The translations under genes were made by a program, and so were the position numbers. From positions 434,001 through 498,000 of the forward strand of contig NZ_SWFP01000002.1 in the NCBI RefSeq assembly GCF_005869225.1: a stretch of 64,000 nucleotides of DNA, written 5' to 3'. The notes under the pieces are model-generated. The model had not been told where the DNA came from. It did not search any database and saw only the letters and a list, made by a program, of their open reading frames with translations. Positions within the stretch are counted from its first letter, which is position 1; every line of letters starts with the position of its first letter. Source of the stretch: Dyadobacter bucti. GTDB taxonomy: Bacteria; Bacteroidota; Bacteroidia; Cytophagales; Spirosomataceae. This document shows, one piece after another, positions 17,172 through 25,915 of this stretch.

Positions 17172-18638
17172 TTATTGTTGGATTCCTCTGACAATTACAG
17201 TCTGTCCACCCTCCTTATTGGTGGAAAGCCCGCTTCCGTCGGCGCCTTTGTACTTTTCGTCCTGCCAGGTATGCGGGTGCAGGTTGATCATAAAAGTCTC
17301 CGGGATTCCTACTACGTCGGAGATATCGATCATAGCGCCGTATTCCCAGCTACTCAGAGAATTGTTTCCCGCGGAGTTGTATTTAGCGTTAAAATCGACG
17401 TTGTCGCGGCGGTGGTTCATGCGCAGCATCGCCTTGCTTTCCTTGGTAGCAATGTTATACTGCCAGATCGTGCCGTCGTGGTCATTGTTTTTGTAAAATG
17501 AATCACCGTCTTCCTGCACATACACAAAGTTTTTGGTCACGCAGATATTATCAGGGTTTACAATGAAACTACCCGGATTGTCTGCGCCGTCCATGATGAT
17601 TTCCAGTTTTCCTTTCAAAGGATCAGTTTCATCAAAGTTCATTTTGTAAACTCTTCCCCACATGTTCTTCCCTTCTACGGGCGTCACCTTGTCGGCCTGG
17701 CTTACACCGGTTGCAGTAAAATAGATTTCCCTTCCTACCCCGTTCCCGCCTTTGCGGTAATCGATATCTTCCACACGGGCAAACTGGATCATCTTCTTGT
17801 CCACAGTCTGCGCCTGCAGTTGTGTTCCTGTGCTGGTTTTTACATCATCAAAAGGCACGAACTCTACATCGTAAGACTGCCCTTTAACCATATCCGTTTC
17901 GACGCTTTCCTGATTGGTACGGCGGAGTGCATACAGTTTTCCGCTGTTCAGGTCGCCTACAACATCCGATACATAGGCCACAAGCTGCCCGTTCGTGTCA
18001 TCTTCTCCGATGACGATCACCGTTTTACCTGGAAAAGCATCTTTGGGCAGGGGAACTGCATTTTCTGCATTCCATTTTCCAAAAGCACTTACGGTCCTTG
18101 TTTTGTTCTTTTTGTCGGCAGGGGCAAAAATATCAATGGCGTGCGTCATCGATTCAGAGTTTGTTTCTCCGGCTGTCAGAAAAACCGGCCCGAAACCGTG
18201 CTCCTCAGGTGTAGCAAGCGTCGCCGAACACAACCGCCATTGTCCGCCCTCGGCATCCGCAATGTACTCGCCTTTTACAGGTTTCATTTCCTTGTCCAGG
18301 AATACGCGGGATACGGAAAAATGGATCTCATGGTTGTTGATCATGATGTAGCCTTCCCCATTCGGGTTTTTCACGAAAGCGCCACCGTCGGGCTGGGCTC
18401 CGTAAACGAAACCCGGGGAATCCTGCAATTGATCGTCCGAGCTGATCAGTGTAGTGATTTTGAGGTCTTCGAAACCAGGCAGCGACATCACCAGGGCCGG
18501 GTTCACAGACCTGTCGATGAGTTTGGTCGGATCAACTGGCTGATCGTGGTCCTGCAGTGTGCAGCCAGAAAAAGCCATAGATCCGCATAGAAATGCAGCT
18601 ATGGCCGTTTTGTTGTTAAAAGTGTAATTTTTCGCCAT
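17172..18638 (-). CDS. PhoX-like (DUF839) lipoprotein, putative alkaline phosphatase
   Basis: This 488-residue exported protein has a lipobox (MAFSGCTLQD, Cys about 26) with an acidic tail. The body is a beta-propeller of the PhoX/DUF839 type, with family-like segments YIMINNHEIHFS, GEDDTNGQLVAYVSD and NPDNICVTKNFVYVQEDGD. PhoX enzymes are Ca/Fe-dependent phosphomonoesterases of the cell envelope, but many DUF839 proteins lack demonstrated activity, so phosphatase function is a family-level inference. It appears to be monocistronic: a TTG-17 bp-TAGCTTTG promoter lies directly upstream and a hairpin terminator directly downstream. No phosphate-regulation genes are nearby. Confidence 0.75.
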   Translation of the reverse strand: MAKNYTFNNKTAIAAFLCGSMAFSGCTLQDHDQPVDPTKLIDRSVNPALVMSLPGFEDLKITTLISSDDQLQDSPGFVYGAQPDGGAFVKNPNGEGYIMINNHEIHFSVSRVFLDKEMKPVKGEYIADAEGGQWRLCSATLATPEEHGFGPVFLTAGETNSESMTHAIDIFAPADKKNKTRTVSAFGKWNAENAVPLPKDAFPGKTVIVIGEDDTNGQLVAYVSDVVGDLNSGKLYALRRTNQESVETDMVKGQSYDVEFVPFDDVKTSTGTQLQAQTVDKKMIQFARVEDIDYRKGGNGVGREIYFTATGVSQADKVTPVEGKNMWGRVYKMNFDETDPLKGKLEIIMDGADNPGSFIVNPDNICVTKNFVYVQEDGDSFYKNNDHDGTIWQYNIATKESKAMLRMNHRRDNVDFNAKYNSAGNNSLSSWEYGAMIDISDVVGIPETFMINLHPHTWQDEKYKGADGSGLSTNKEGGQTVIVRGIQQ

Positions 18639-18658
18639 GGTGAGATAGTATTTTCACA

Positions 18659-18687
18659 CAAAGCTAATCCTACACTTTCACTGCAAT
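18659..18687 (-). promoter_or_regulatory. Promoter of the PhoX-like gene
   Basis: On the minus strand an ATTG element (18684-18687) is separated by 17 bp from TAGCTTTG (18659-18666), fitting the Bacteroidota -33/-7 pattern (TTG...TAnnTTTG). It predicts a very short leader of about 14 nt before the ATG at 18638. Confidence 0.6.
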
Positions 18688-18726
18688 TTTACCTGGTCAT
18701 TAAGGTATCATGAACAAAATTTAATA

Positions 18727-20022
18727 TTACCATCTCACGGCTTTGAACTTCCAGCCCGGTACCACTTTCTGCATTTCTATTTCGTCGTCACGTTTTTTGA
18801 GGCCGCAGTCAAGATAATTCTGGTGCAGCCGTTGCAATGCTTCCCGATCCAGCTCCACGCCCAAACCCGGCCCTTGCGGCACCATTACCGACCCTTCTTC
18901 AAATTTGATCCTGCCTCCCACGATCACCTCGTCCGACTGCCAGGGATAATGCGTATCCAATGCATAGGGAACCGCTGGCAAAGCCGCACCCAGGTGCACC
19001 ATAGCCGCCAGCGAGATCCCCAGATGGCTGTTGGAATGCATCGACAGGCCACGCCCGAAAGTTTCGCAAATACCAGATAGCGTCATCGATGACCGCAATC
19101 CGCCCCAGAAATGGTGATCGCTCAGTATAATATCTTCCGAATGTAAAGCGATCGCGCGCGGAATGTCTTCAAAAGAAGTCGTGCACATATTCGTAGCAAA
19201 AGGAATGTTCAGCGCTTTCCGTACTTTGGCCATGTTCTCCTGCCCGCGGACAGGATCTTCGAGATATTCGAGAATATGCTGCATTTCGCCTCCGTATTTG
19301 ATCGCAGTTTCCACTTCCCATATCGCATTCGGATCCACCCGCAGCGGCACATCAGGGCCAAAAGCATCCCGCAGCGCAAACATGGAATCCACTTCCACCC
19401 GGGGCTCAAAAACCCCGCCTTTTAATTTGATGGACTGAAAACCGAACGCTGCACACATGGCTTTTGCCTGTGCCACAATGCCGGCCGGATCGAGCGCGGC
19501 AGCTTGTCTTCCGGCAGCCCAGCCGGTGGCGGAAGGATCGGTCTTGAATTCGAGTTTTCCGCCTGCGCCTTCATATTTATAAAAAAGATAAGCGGCAAAT
19601 GGTACCCGGTCGCGCATTTTGCCGCCCAGCAGGTCCACTACCGGGCGGTTGGTAACTTTACCGATGATATCCAGGCAGGCCACTTCCACGGAGCTGAAAA
19701 TATGCACCAGTTTTCGCTGGTCCCAGGGTGCGTCGCCTCGTTGGGCAGCCGTTTCCGTCCCGAAATGGCTGGTCAGTATCTGCCTGATCTCATTGAGCTG
19801 AAAAACATCCTTACCGATCAGCAGGTCCCTCGACAATTCCAGCGCCTCATCAATGCTGCTGTTACCCGGAATTTCGCTGATCCCGGAAATCCCGTCGTCG
19901 GTGACGATTTCCAGGATCGTACGGAGTGCATAAGGTGCATGCAAACCGGCAGCATTCAGCAAAGGAGGGTCTACAATGGCAATGGGCGTAATATGGATTT
20001 CTCGGATTAAAGGACCTGACAT
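18727..20022 (-). CDS. gudD: Glucarate dehydratase-family enzyme
   Basis: This 431-residue cytoplasmic enolase-superfamily enzyme matches glucarate dehydratase: base pair K199/K201 (SIKLKGG), metal ligands D230 (RVDPNA), E262 (EDPVRGQE) and N278 (FATNMCTT), and H333 (HSNSHLG). These lie about six residues before the Escherichia coli GudD Lys and His positions as I recall them. It dehydrates D-glucarate (or idarate/galactarate-like aldarates) to 5-keto-4-deoxy-D-glucarate. It is the last gene of the operon-like run garL-permease-garR-uxuA-like-gudD, 31 bp after the UxuA-like gene. The context strongly supports aldarate catabolism; a related aldarate or aldonate substrate remains possible. Confidence 0.88.
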   Translation of the reverse strand: MSGPLIREIHITPIAIVDPPLLNAAGLHAPYALRTILEIVTDDGISGISEIPGNSSIDEALELSRDLLIGKDVFQLNEIRQILTSHFGTETAAQRGDAPWDQRKLVHIFSSVEVACLDIIGKVTNRPVVDLLGGKMRDRVPFAAYLFYKYEGAGGKLEFKTDPSATGWAAGRQAAALDPAGIVAQAKAMCAAFGFQSIKLKGGVFEPRVEVDSMFALRDAFGPDVPLRVDPNAIWEVETAIKYGGEMQHILEYLEDPVRGQENMAKVRKALNIPFATNMCTTSFEDIPRAIALHSEDIILSDHHFWGGLRSSMTLSGICETFGRGLSMHSNSHLGISLAAMVHLGAALPAVPYALDTHYPWQSDEVIVGGRIKFEEGSVMVPQGPGLGVELDREALQRLHQNYLDCGLKKRDDEIEMQKVVPGWKFKAVRW

Positions 20023-20053
20023 GATGTAACGGTTTTTTAAATAATTCCTGAAT

Positions 20054-21172
20054 TTAACTTTTTACTTCGTCTGTAACAGCCTGGATCAGGCCTTTGATAT
20101 AACCGTAAGAAAATGAAAATGCCTGGGAAGTTCCGGCAGGATCGGCATGGTGCGGAACGTGATCGGGCATGACCATACCGTCAAAACCTACATCGCGCAA
20201 TGCCCTGACCACATGCAGGAAGTTCATATCGCCATTATCAGGGTACACCTCCTGGAAGTTATTCCAGCCTCCCTTGATATTTCTGAGGTGGATATTAAAG
20301 ATCTGTTTTCTGTCGCCAACCCATTTGATGATCGGCATGATTTCTGTTTTCGGGTCTTTCAATCCTTCTGCAATGGAACCGATACAAAAGTTAAAACCGT
20401 GGTATTCGCTGTCATAAAGTTGCGCAAAGCGTTTGATCCCCGCAAAAACATCGGGGCTGTTCCAGCGTGTGATACCCCGGTAGCCGACCGGCGTCGGAGG
20501 ATCGGCAATGTGGTTGCCCAGCTTCACCTTATATTCTTTGGCCACCGGCAGGCACTTGTCGAGGAAATAAGTGATCCGCTCAAACATGGCGTCGATAGAG
20601 ACATCTCCGGCAATGGTTTTGGGATCATTTCTTTTTAATGCTTCTTCATAATTCCAGGTACTGTATAAAGCATTGCCTCTTTTGGGATCGGTGGTGCGAC
20701 CAGTGCGGAGGACAGGGAGGATGGTCGTGTTGTAGTTGAGAAGCTTTACACCGGTCTTCCCTGCTACTTCGATCATCTGCTGCAACATCTCGATTTCCCG
20801 GTCGCGCTCCGGGCTTTTGCCGAGCATGATATTCGGAAATACGGCCTTGTCAATACCCGAGGAGGCAAGCGGCCAGTGATAGGCATCCAGGCTGATCCCG
20901 TATTTTTCACAAGCCTCCCGTTTCCGCATCGAATCGTCCAGGTCCCAGCCTTTGCCCGGGATGATATTCGGTGCACCTCCGTCAATATTGAACACGCCGT
21001 GCCGCGCCTTGAATTCAAGGTTTTCAACCGACGTACCGCCCGACTGGCAGCCTACATTCATGAGTACTTTTTTGGGGCTGGCAGCGATGGCTGCAGATGC
21101 CTGGGTTTGGCCCAGCGTAGCGGCCCCTACCGAGCCGGCTGTCAGGACTTTGATAAATTTCTCCCTTTTCAT
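20054..21172 (-). CDS. UxuA-like mannonate dehydratase-family TIM barrel, probably exported
   Basis: The start is placed at the ATG (21172); the longer frame begins with TTG. The 372-residue protein carries the UxuA metal-site motifs in order: NHIADPPTP, FNFCIGS, IFNIHLRNI and PDHVP. UxuA dehydrates D-mannonate to 2-keto-3-deoxygluconate. The N-terminus (MKREKFIKVLTAGSVGAATLG...ASAAIAA) looks like an export signal with a KR version of a Tat motif, unexpected for this normally cytoplasmic enzyme. It lies between garR and gudD, 39 and 31 bp from each. It may feed a second acid sugar into the pathway or have a changed activity. Family confidence is high; substrate confidence is low. Confidence 0.8.
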   Translation of the reverse strand: MKREKFIKVLTAGSVGAATLGQTQASAAIAASPKKVLMNVGCQSGGTSVENLEFKARHGVFNIDGGAPNIIPGKGWDLDDSMRKREACEKYGISLDAYHWPLASSGIDKAVFPNIMLGKSPERDREIEMLQQMIEVAGKTGVKLLNYNTTILPVLRTGRTTDPKRGNALYSTWNYEEALKRNDPKTIAGDVSIDAMFERITYFLDKCLPVAKEYKVKLGNHIADPPTPVGYRGITRWNSPDVFAGIKRFAQLYDSEYHGFNFCIGSIAEGLKDPKTEIMPIIKWVGDRKQIFNIHLRNIKGGWNNFQEVYPDNGDMNFLHVVRALRDVGFDGMVMPDHVPHHADPAGTSQAFSFSYGYIKGLIQAVTDEVKS

Positions 21173-21211
21173 AATGATCAATATTTTATTATCTCTATGA
21201 TTATAAATGAT

Positions 21212-22075
21212 TTATACTGATTGTAATGCAAGAAACAAGGCGCTATGGTCGAGTTCTCCGTCGCCCTGCGCAATCACCTTATCCATCTGGGCTGCAACCT
21301 GTGCAGTCCCGCCCATAGGCACACCGAACCCATCCCCGGTCTCCAAGGCTATGTTCAAGTCTTTTTTATGCAGTTTGATTTTAAAACCGGGTTTGAAATT
21401 CCCGTCGATCATGCGTTTTCCGTGCAGGTCGAGAATTCGGCTTTGGGCAAAACCTCCCAGCAATACCTCGCGCATTTTTTCAAGATCCACCCCCGCTTTT
21501 CCGGCGAGATTAAATGCCTCGGCGACAGCCTGTATCGTCATGCCTACGATCATCTGGTTGCAAACCTTGGTAGTTTGCCCGGCGCCGGCTTCTCCTATGC
21601 GGACAATATTTTTGCCCATTGCCTGAAAAAGGGGCAGTGCCCTTTGGAATGCTTCTTCACTTCCACCCACCATGATGGATAAAGTGGCAGCCTCCGCCCC
21701 CACCTGGCCGCCCGAAACAGGGGCGTCCAATGCCTCCACGCCCTTTTCCTGCATGGACTGGTAGATATTTCTGGCCGTAGCCGGAGCAATGCTGGACATA
21801 TCGATAAAAAGCGAGCCTTCACGGATCCCTTCCAGCACGCCTCCCGGACCGGATACAACTTCCTCTACCTGAGGGGAATCCGGTAACATCGTAATCACAA
21901 TATCACTTCCTGCTGCCAGTGATTTGTAATCCGAAACTGATGTTGCACCTGCCTCCGTGAGTTCTTTTGCGGCCTGGCTTTTTTCCAGCACCAGCACATC
22001 GTATCCTGCTTTTATCAAATTGAGCGCCATGGGTTTGCCCATGATCCCTAAACCTATGAATCCTATTTTTTCCAT
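21212..22075 (-). CDS. garR: Tartronate semialdehyde reductase (2-hydroxy-3-oxopropionate reductase)
   Basis: This 287-residue beta-hydroxyacid dehydrogenase has the NAD(P) motif GFIGLGIMGKPMALNL at residues 5-20, the substrate motif DAPVSGGQVGAE (about 117-128) and the catalytic-lysine motif AGAGQTTKVCNQM (Lys about 170). It reduces tartronate semialdehyde to D-glycerate. Placement between GarL-like and glucarate dehydratase genes points to GarR rather than other family members such as 3-hydroxyisobutyrate dehydrogenase. It starts 29 bp after the permease gene. Confidence 0.9.
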   Translation of the reverse strand: MEKIGFIGLGIMGKPMALNLIKAGYDVLVLEKSQAAKELTEAGATSVSDYKSLAAGSDIVITMLPDSPQVEEVVSGPGGVLEGIREGSLFIDMSSIAPATARNIYQSMQEKGVEALDAPVSGGQVGAEAATLSIMVGGSEEAFQRALPLFQAMGKNIVRIGEAGAGQTTKVCNQMIVGMTIQAVAEAFNLAGKAGVDLEKMREVLLGGFAQSRILDLHGKRMIDGNFKPGFKIKLHKKDLNIALETGDGFGVPMGGTAQVAAQMDKVIAQGDGELDHSALFLALQSV

Positions 22076-22104
22076 ATCAAATCACTTTGGTTTTTATCAG
22101 CTTT

Positions 22105-23565
22105 TTAAACCAGCGGGAATAATTTTGCAGCCACCAGCAACACTGCCAGCCCCACGGTACCCATTACCACCAGCATGGGAGAAAAAGTTTTCAGGGCCTC
22201 ACGTTCGGTCAGGTTACTGATCTTGACAATGATCCAGAAACCGGCATCATTCATCCAGGGAACCAGTTTGGAACCGCAGCCGATGGCCAGCCCTAGGTAT
22301 AGCGGATGGTATTCCAGGTGTGCGCTCGTAGCCATTCCTGAAAGTATGCCGGAGGCGGTAATCAACGCCACAGTTGCAGAACCCTGGGCCGTGCGTACCA
22401 CCGCGCTGATCAGAAATGCCAGCGGGATAAGTGCCATCTGGTAATCCTTTGTCATTTCGGCAATGCGTGAACTGATGCCCGTTTGTTGTAAAATCCCCCC
22501 GAAAGCGCCGCCGGCCGCGGTAATCAGGATAATTCCGCCTCCGCTCATCAGGGCTGCCTGTACGAAGCTGGTCATACCCTCCTTACTGCCTTTCTTTTGT
22601 AGGCCCAGCACAACCAGCGCAATGAGACCGCCCGTTACGAGCGCGATATTTTTGTCGCCAAAAAGCTGGATCAGTTCTACGAGCTTATTGACGATGAACG
22701 ATCCGGAAATCGGCTCGCCGGATTTCATCATGGATTCCAGGATATTGTCAGCGCAGATAAATACCAGCGGGAACGACACCGGAAGCAGCGACAGCCAGAG
22801 CGGAGGAAGCTGAGAGTCGTCTTTGATGGACAGCGACTTGATATCTTCCAAACGTGCGTCCATGGAGTCGCGCAGGACAACGGGCCATTTTTTATTTGCC
22901 CAAACAGCGAAAAGATACCCCGCGGTGATGGTTACCAACCCCAGCATTGTGCCGCCGGCCATCATCATTCCGATGGGAATGTTCATTTCACCTACCAGAA
23001 ACAACGGCCCCGGCGCAGGCGGTACAAAGGAATTTGCCATAGCCGCTCCGCCGGTGATAGCCAATACCAGCAGCAGATAGTTTTTCCCGATCCGCATGCT
23101 CACCGCTTTTGCCAGCGGGATCATCAGAAAAATAACAATATCGAAAAAAACCGGAATGCCTAAAAAGAAACTGCTGATCAGGAAAGATATCGGTGCATTG
23201 TTTACACCTGTGACGTTGAGCATCGACCTTACGATGCGCTCGGCTGCACCGCTTTCCAGCATACATTTTCCGATGATAGCCGCCATGGCGATCAGGATAC
23301 CGATCTTCCCGCATGTACTGCCGAACTCAAACGCAATTCTTTCACCTATACTTTTGGCAGATAATGCCTTAGCTGCTGCTTCGGTACCGCCCTTATCGAT
23401 CACAAACTGTTCGATGGCCGAGCCCGGCGTGAGCAACGCCACAGCAAAAGCGCCAAGGATCAACGCCAGAAACGGGTGCAACTGCAACGCGATAATGCCT
23501 CCCACAACAATAATCACTCCGATCAACAATATAAAAAGCGGGTCACTGAAAAGAGGCAGCGTCAT
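22105..23565 (-). CDS. GntP-family sugar-acid:H+ symporter
   Basis: This 486-residue inner-membrane protein has about 12-14 hydrophobic segments and GntP-family features (long hydrophobic N-terminus, FLISSFFLGIPVFFDIVIFL, GGAAMANSFVPPAPGP, AQGSATVALITASG). The family moves gluconate and related sugar acids with protons. Its start overlaps the aldolase stop by 4 bp (ATGA), indicating translational coupling. It is the likely aldarate importer of this operon, where E. coli uses MFS transporters GarP/GudP; the actual substrate is inferred from context. Confidence 0.9.
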   Translation of the reverse strand: MTLPLFSDPLFILLIGVIIVVGGIIALQLHPFLALILGAFAVALLTPGSAIEQFVIDKGGTEAAAKALSAKSIGERIAFEFGSTCGKIGILIAMAAIIGKCMLESGAAERIVRSMLNVTGVNNAPISFLISSFFLGIPVFFDIVIFLMIPLAKAVSMRIGKNYLLLVLAITGGAAMANSFVPPAPGPLFLVGEMNIPIGMMMAGGTMLGLVTITAGYLFAVWANKKWPVVLRDSMDARLEDIKSLSIKDDSQLPPLWLSLLPVSFPLVFICADNILESMMKSGEPISGSFIVNKLVELIQLFGDKNIALVTGGLIALVVLGLQKKGSKEGMTSFVQAALMSGGGIILITAAGGAFGGILQQTGISSRIAEMTKDYQMALIPLAFLISAVVRTAQGSATVALITASGILSGMATSAHLEYHPLYLGLAIGCGSKLVPWMNDAGFWIIVKISNLTEREALKTFSPMLVVMGTVGLAVLLVAAKLFPLV

Positions 23566-24347
23566 GAAGTTTGGATTTTATGGGTTGATCTGAAAGAGTC
23601 CAGTTTTTTAGACAGATTGCGGGCACCTTCCGCTACGAAAGTCGCATCCGACCCGCAGGCTATCATCCTGATCCCGAGGTCGTGGTAAGTCTGGTAGTCA
23701 TCGGTATTGAAGAAAAGGATTCCCGTTGCCTTGCCTGCTTTCCGGGCTGCATTGACGGTTTCTTTTAATGCTTCCTTAAACCGCGGATGGTCAAACTGTC
23801 CGAAAATCCCAAGCTCCATAGACAGGTCCGCCGGCCCGATGAAAAGTACATCTATGCCTTCGATGGCCGCAACTTCGTCAAGGTGGTTGAGAACTTCCAC
23901 CGTTTCTATCTGCGCCACGCCCAGCACATTGTCTTTGGCGTCCTGATAATACTGGGCAAAATTTTGTCCGAAACCGGTGGCCCTCACCATTTTAGCCACA
24001 CCCCTGCCCCCATCGGGCGGATAATGCAAGCCTTGAACGACCTTTAATGCTCCCGCCGGATTGGCAATTTTGGGGCACATGATCCCCTCCGCTCCCATAT
24101 CCAGCACCCGGTGTATCCGCTGGCTTTCAGAGCTTTCTACCCGCACGATCGCCGCTGTTGGTGTGTGTTCGAGCGCCTGCAACTGGTACAGGACATCTTT
24201 TTCAGATCCTGCACCATGTTCCAGATCGATCAGCACCCAGTCAAATCCTGAAAGGCCTACGATCTCTGCGGTAAGGGAACTACCTGTATTCAACCAGCAT
24301 CCATGCAGGGTTTCTCCCTGTTTAAGCCTTTTTTTAAGATTTTTCAT
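23562..24347 (-). CDS. garL: HpcH/HpaI-family aldolase, 5-keto-4-deoxy-D-glucarate aldolase type
   Basis: This 261-residue class II pyruvate-type aldolase shows the HpcH/HpaI signatures: FDWVLIDLEHGAG with catalytic His about 45, AIVRVESSE, MCPKIANPAGA, VAQIETVEVLNHL with metal ligand Glu, and DVLFIGPADLSMELG with ligand Asp. GarL cleaves 5-keto-4-deoxyglucarate to pyruvate and tartronate semialdehyde, and the next genes supply the reductase and dehydratase on either side of that step. It begins 27 bp after the SusD gene and overlaps the permease gene by 4 bp. Related activity on 2-keto-3-deoxy sugar acids remains possible. Confidence 0.88.
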   Translation of the reverse strand: MKNLKKRLKQGETLHGCWLNTGSSLTAEIVGLSGFDWVLIDLEHGAGSEKDVLYQLQALEHTPTAAIVRVESSESQRIHRVLDMGAEGIMCPKIANPAGALKVVQGLHYPPDGGRGVAKMVRATGFGQNFAQYYQDAKDNVLGVAQIETVEVLNHLDEVAAIEGIDVLFIGPADLSMELGIFGQFDHPRFKEALKETVNAARKAGKATGILFFNTDDYQTYHDLGIRMIACGSDATFVAEGARNLSKKLDSFRSTHKIQTS

Positions 24348-24374
24348 TCAAATTATTTTTGGTACATCAGTTGC

Positions 24375-25904
24375 TTATTTCTTGTCCCACCATACCCGCG
24401 TATCGAGCAGATCAAGCCCCTGCTGGGCGATCGCTTTCTGCACATTGTCATGGTTTACGTTCAACTCGGCATCGGTATAGGTAAGCCTGCGGATAAATGG
24501 CTCTGTTTTGAGATCACTGCCGGGATAGGGATTCGGGGTTAGTACCGGGAAGTTGCTGCGGCGGAAATTGGCAAATGCTTCCTGACCCACCAGAAAACAA
24601 GCCACCCAATATTGTGTATTGATTTCCTGTAATTCCTTGCCGGCAGTCAGCGGATGCGCTGCAAGATAGGCTGCAATACTTGCTTCGGGGACAGCGGTGG
24701 CGGCGCCATAGTCAGCCAGCTGCTCCATGTGAGAACGAATGCCCGCGGTATAAAGGGTCGCAGCATCACCGGTTGCCCATTTTCTGAACACTGCTTCTGC
24801 CAGCAGCAGCTGAGTCTGTGCATAAGTTACCAAAAAGCTGGGAGCAGTAAGCGCCGCCATGCGGGTCTTATCGAGCTGGCTGTAATCCCATAGGCTCGCC
24901 AGTTTTTTTTCCGCAACATCTTTGCTGATGGTGGTGTTGTCATAACCCTGCGGCATGCCGATCTGCACAGCTACGTTACGGTTGGCTTTGCTTTCAACCT
25001 GATCGGCACCACTTTGCGCACCTACATACCGTACTGCTATGGAAGCCAGGCGGGGGTCGTTGTTCACAACCAGATAGTCAACGAATTCCTTGTCGAGGTA
25101 GAAAAATGCGGACTGACCGCCATTGAGCGAGCTTCCGACGGGATTGGTGAAACTTGCGGTATGCCTGATCATAGCATTGTCCCGGTTGGACTGCATCAAT
25201 CCACCCGCTACCGCTTTCGCGACATATTCCGCTGCTTTGGTCGGATTAACTTTTGAAAGACGCATTGCAGCCCGCAACAACAGGGAATTGCCAAGACGTT
25301 TCCACTTTGCGACGTCGCCTCCGTACAGTACATCACTGGCTACCAATGGCTTGGATGCGTCGAGAGAGGCGGAAGCAGTTTCCAGCTCGTTAAGAATATC
25401 TGAATAAATACTTTCCTGATTGTCATAGGCTGGCCCCGTATTTCCTTCCAGAAATCCTTTGCCGGCCTCGCTGTACGGTACATTTCCGTAGGTATCGGTA
25501 AGGATCATGAAACCGTATGCACGCCAGATCCGGGCCATGTTGTACAGGTTGGTGCGATTGGCATCGTCTTTGGTTTTAGCGACAACGTCGGTCAGCTCTT
25601 TGATGATACCCCGGTAAAACGTCGTCCAGTTCCCGGAAGTGACGCCCCGGTTATCTTGGTTAAAATTGGCGGCTGAACCCTGTCCGCTGAACGGTGTGAT
25701 CATTTGCTTTACAATGGTCGTTTCGTAGCTCAGGTTTCCATAGGCCGGGGCACTGTTGACAATTGTCGTATTCAACTGATAGGCAGGCTCCACGGCCGTT
25801 AGTGCGATCGGGTTGACGTTCATTTCATCAAAACCTTTGTCGCAGGAAATCAGGAGCGGAAAGACGGTGATCGCGATAATGATTGCTTTAAATATCTTTT
25901 TCAT
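24375..25904 (-). CDS. SusD/RagB-family outer-membrane lipoprotein (SusD-like 2 type)
   Basis: This 509-residue surface lipoprotein has a signal peptide ending in LLISCDKGFDEMN; the charged residues after the Cys fit a Bacteroidota surface-export signal. The opening FDEMNVNPIALTAVEPAYQLN and later YVAKAVAGGLMQSNRDNAM and QYWVACFLVGQEAFANFRRSNFP are typical of the SusD-like 2 group. SusD proteins cap the SusC channel and bind the incoming glycan. It starts 11 bp after the partner SusC and is followed by the aldarate catabolic genes, so it probably binds an aldarate- or uronate-containing ligand. Confidence 0.92.
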   Translation of the reverse strand: MKKIFKAIIIAITVFPLLISCDKGFDEMNVNPIALTAVEPAYQLNTTIVNSAPAYGNLSYETTIVKQMITPFSGQGSAANFNQDNRGVTSGNWTTFYRGIIKELTDVVAKTKDDANRTNLYNMARIWRAYGFMILTDTYGNVPYSEAGKGFLEGNTGPAYDNQESIYSDILNELETASASLDASKPLVASDVLYGGDVAKWKRLGNSLLLRAAMRLSKVNPTKAAEYVAKAVAGGLMQSNRDNAMIRHTASFTNPVGSSLNGGQSAFFYLDKEFVDYLVVNNDPRLASIAVRYVGAQSGADQVESKANRNVAVQIGMPQGYDNTTISKDVAEKKLASLWDYSQLDKTRMAALTAPSFLVTYAQTQLLLAEAVFRKWATGDAATLYTAGIRSHMEQLADYGAATAVPEASIAAYLAAHPLTAGKELQEINTQYWVACFLVGQEAFANFRRSNFPVLTPNPYPGSDLKTEPFIRRLTYTDAELNVNHDNVQKAIAQQGLDLLDTRVWWDKK

Positions 25905-25915
25905 AGAAATATGAA

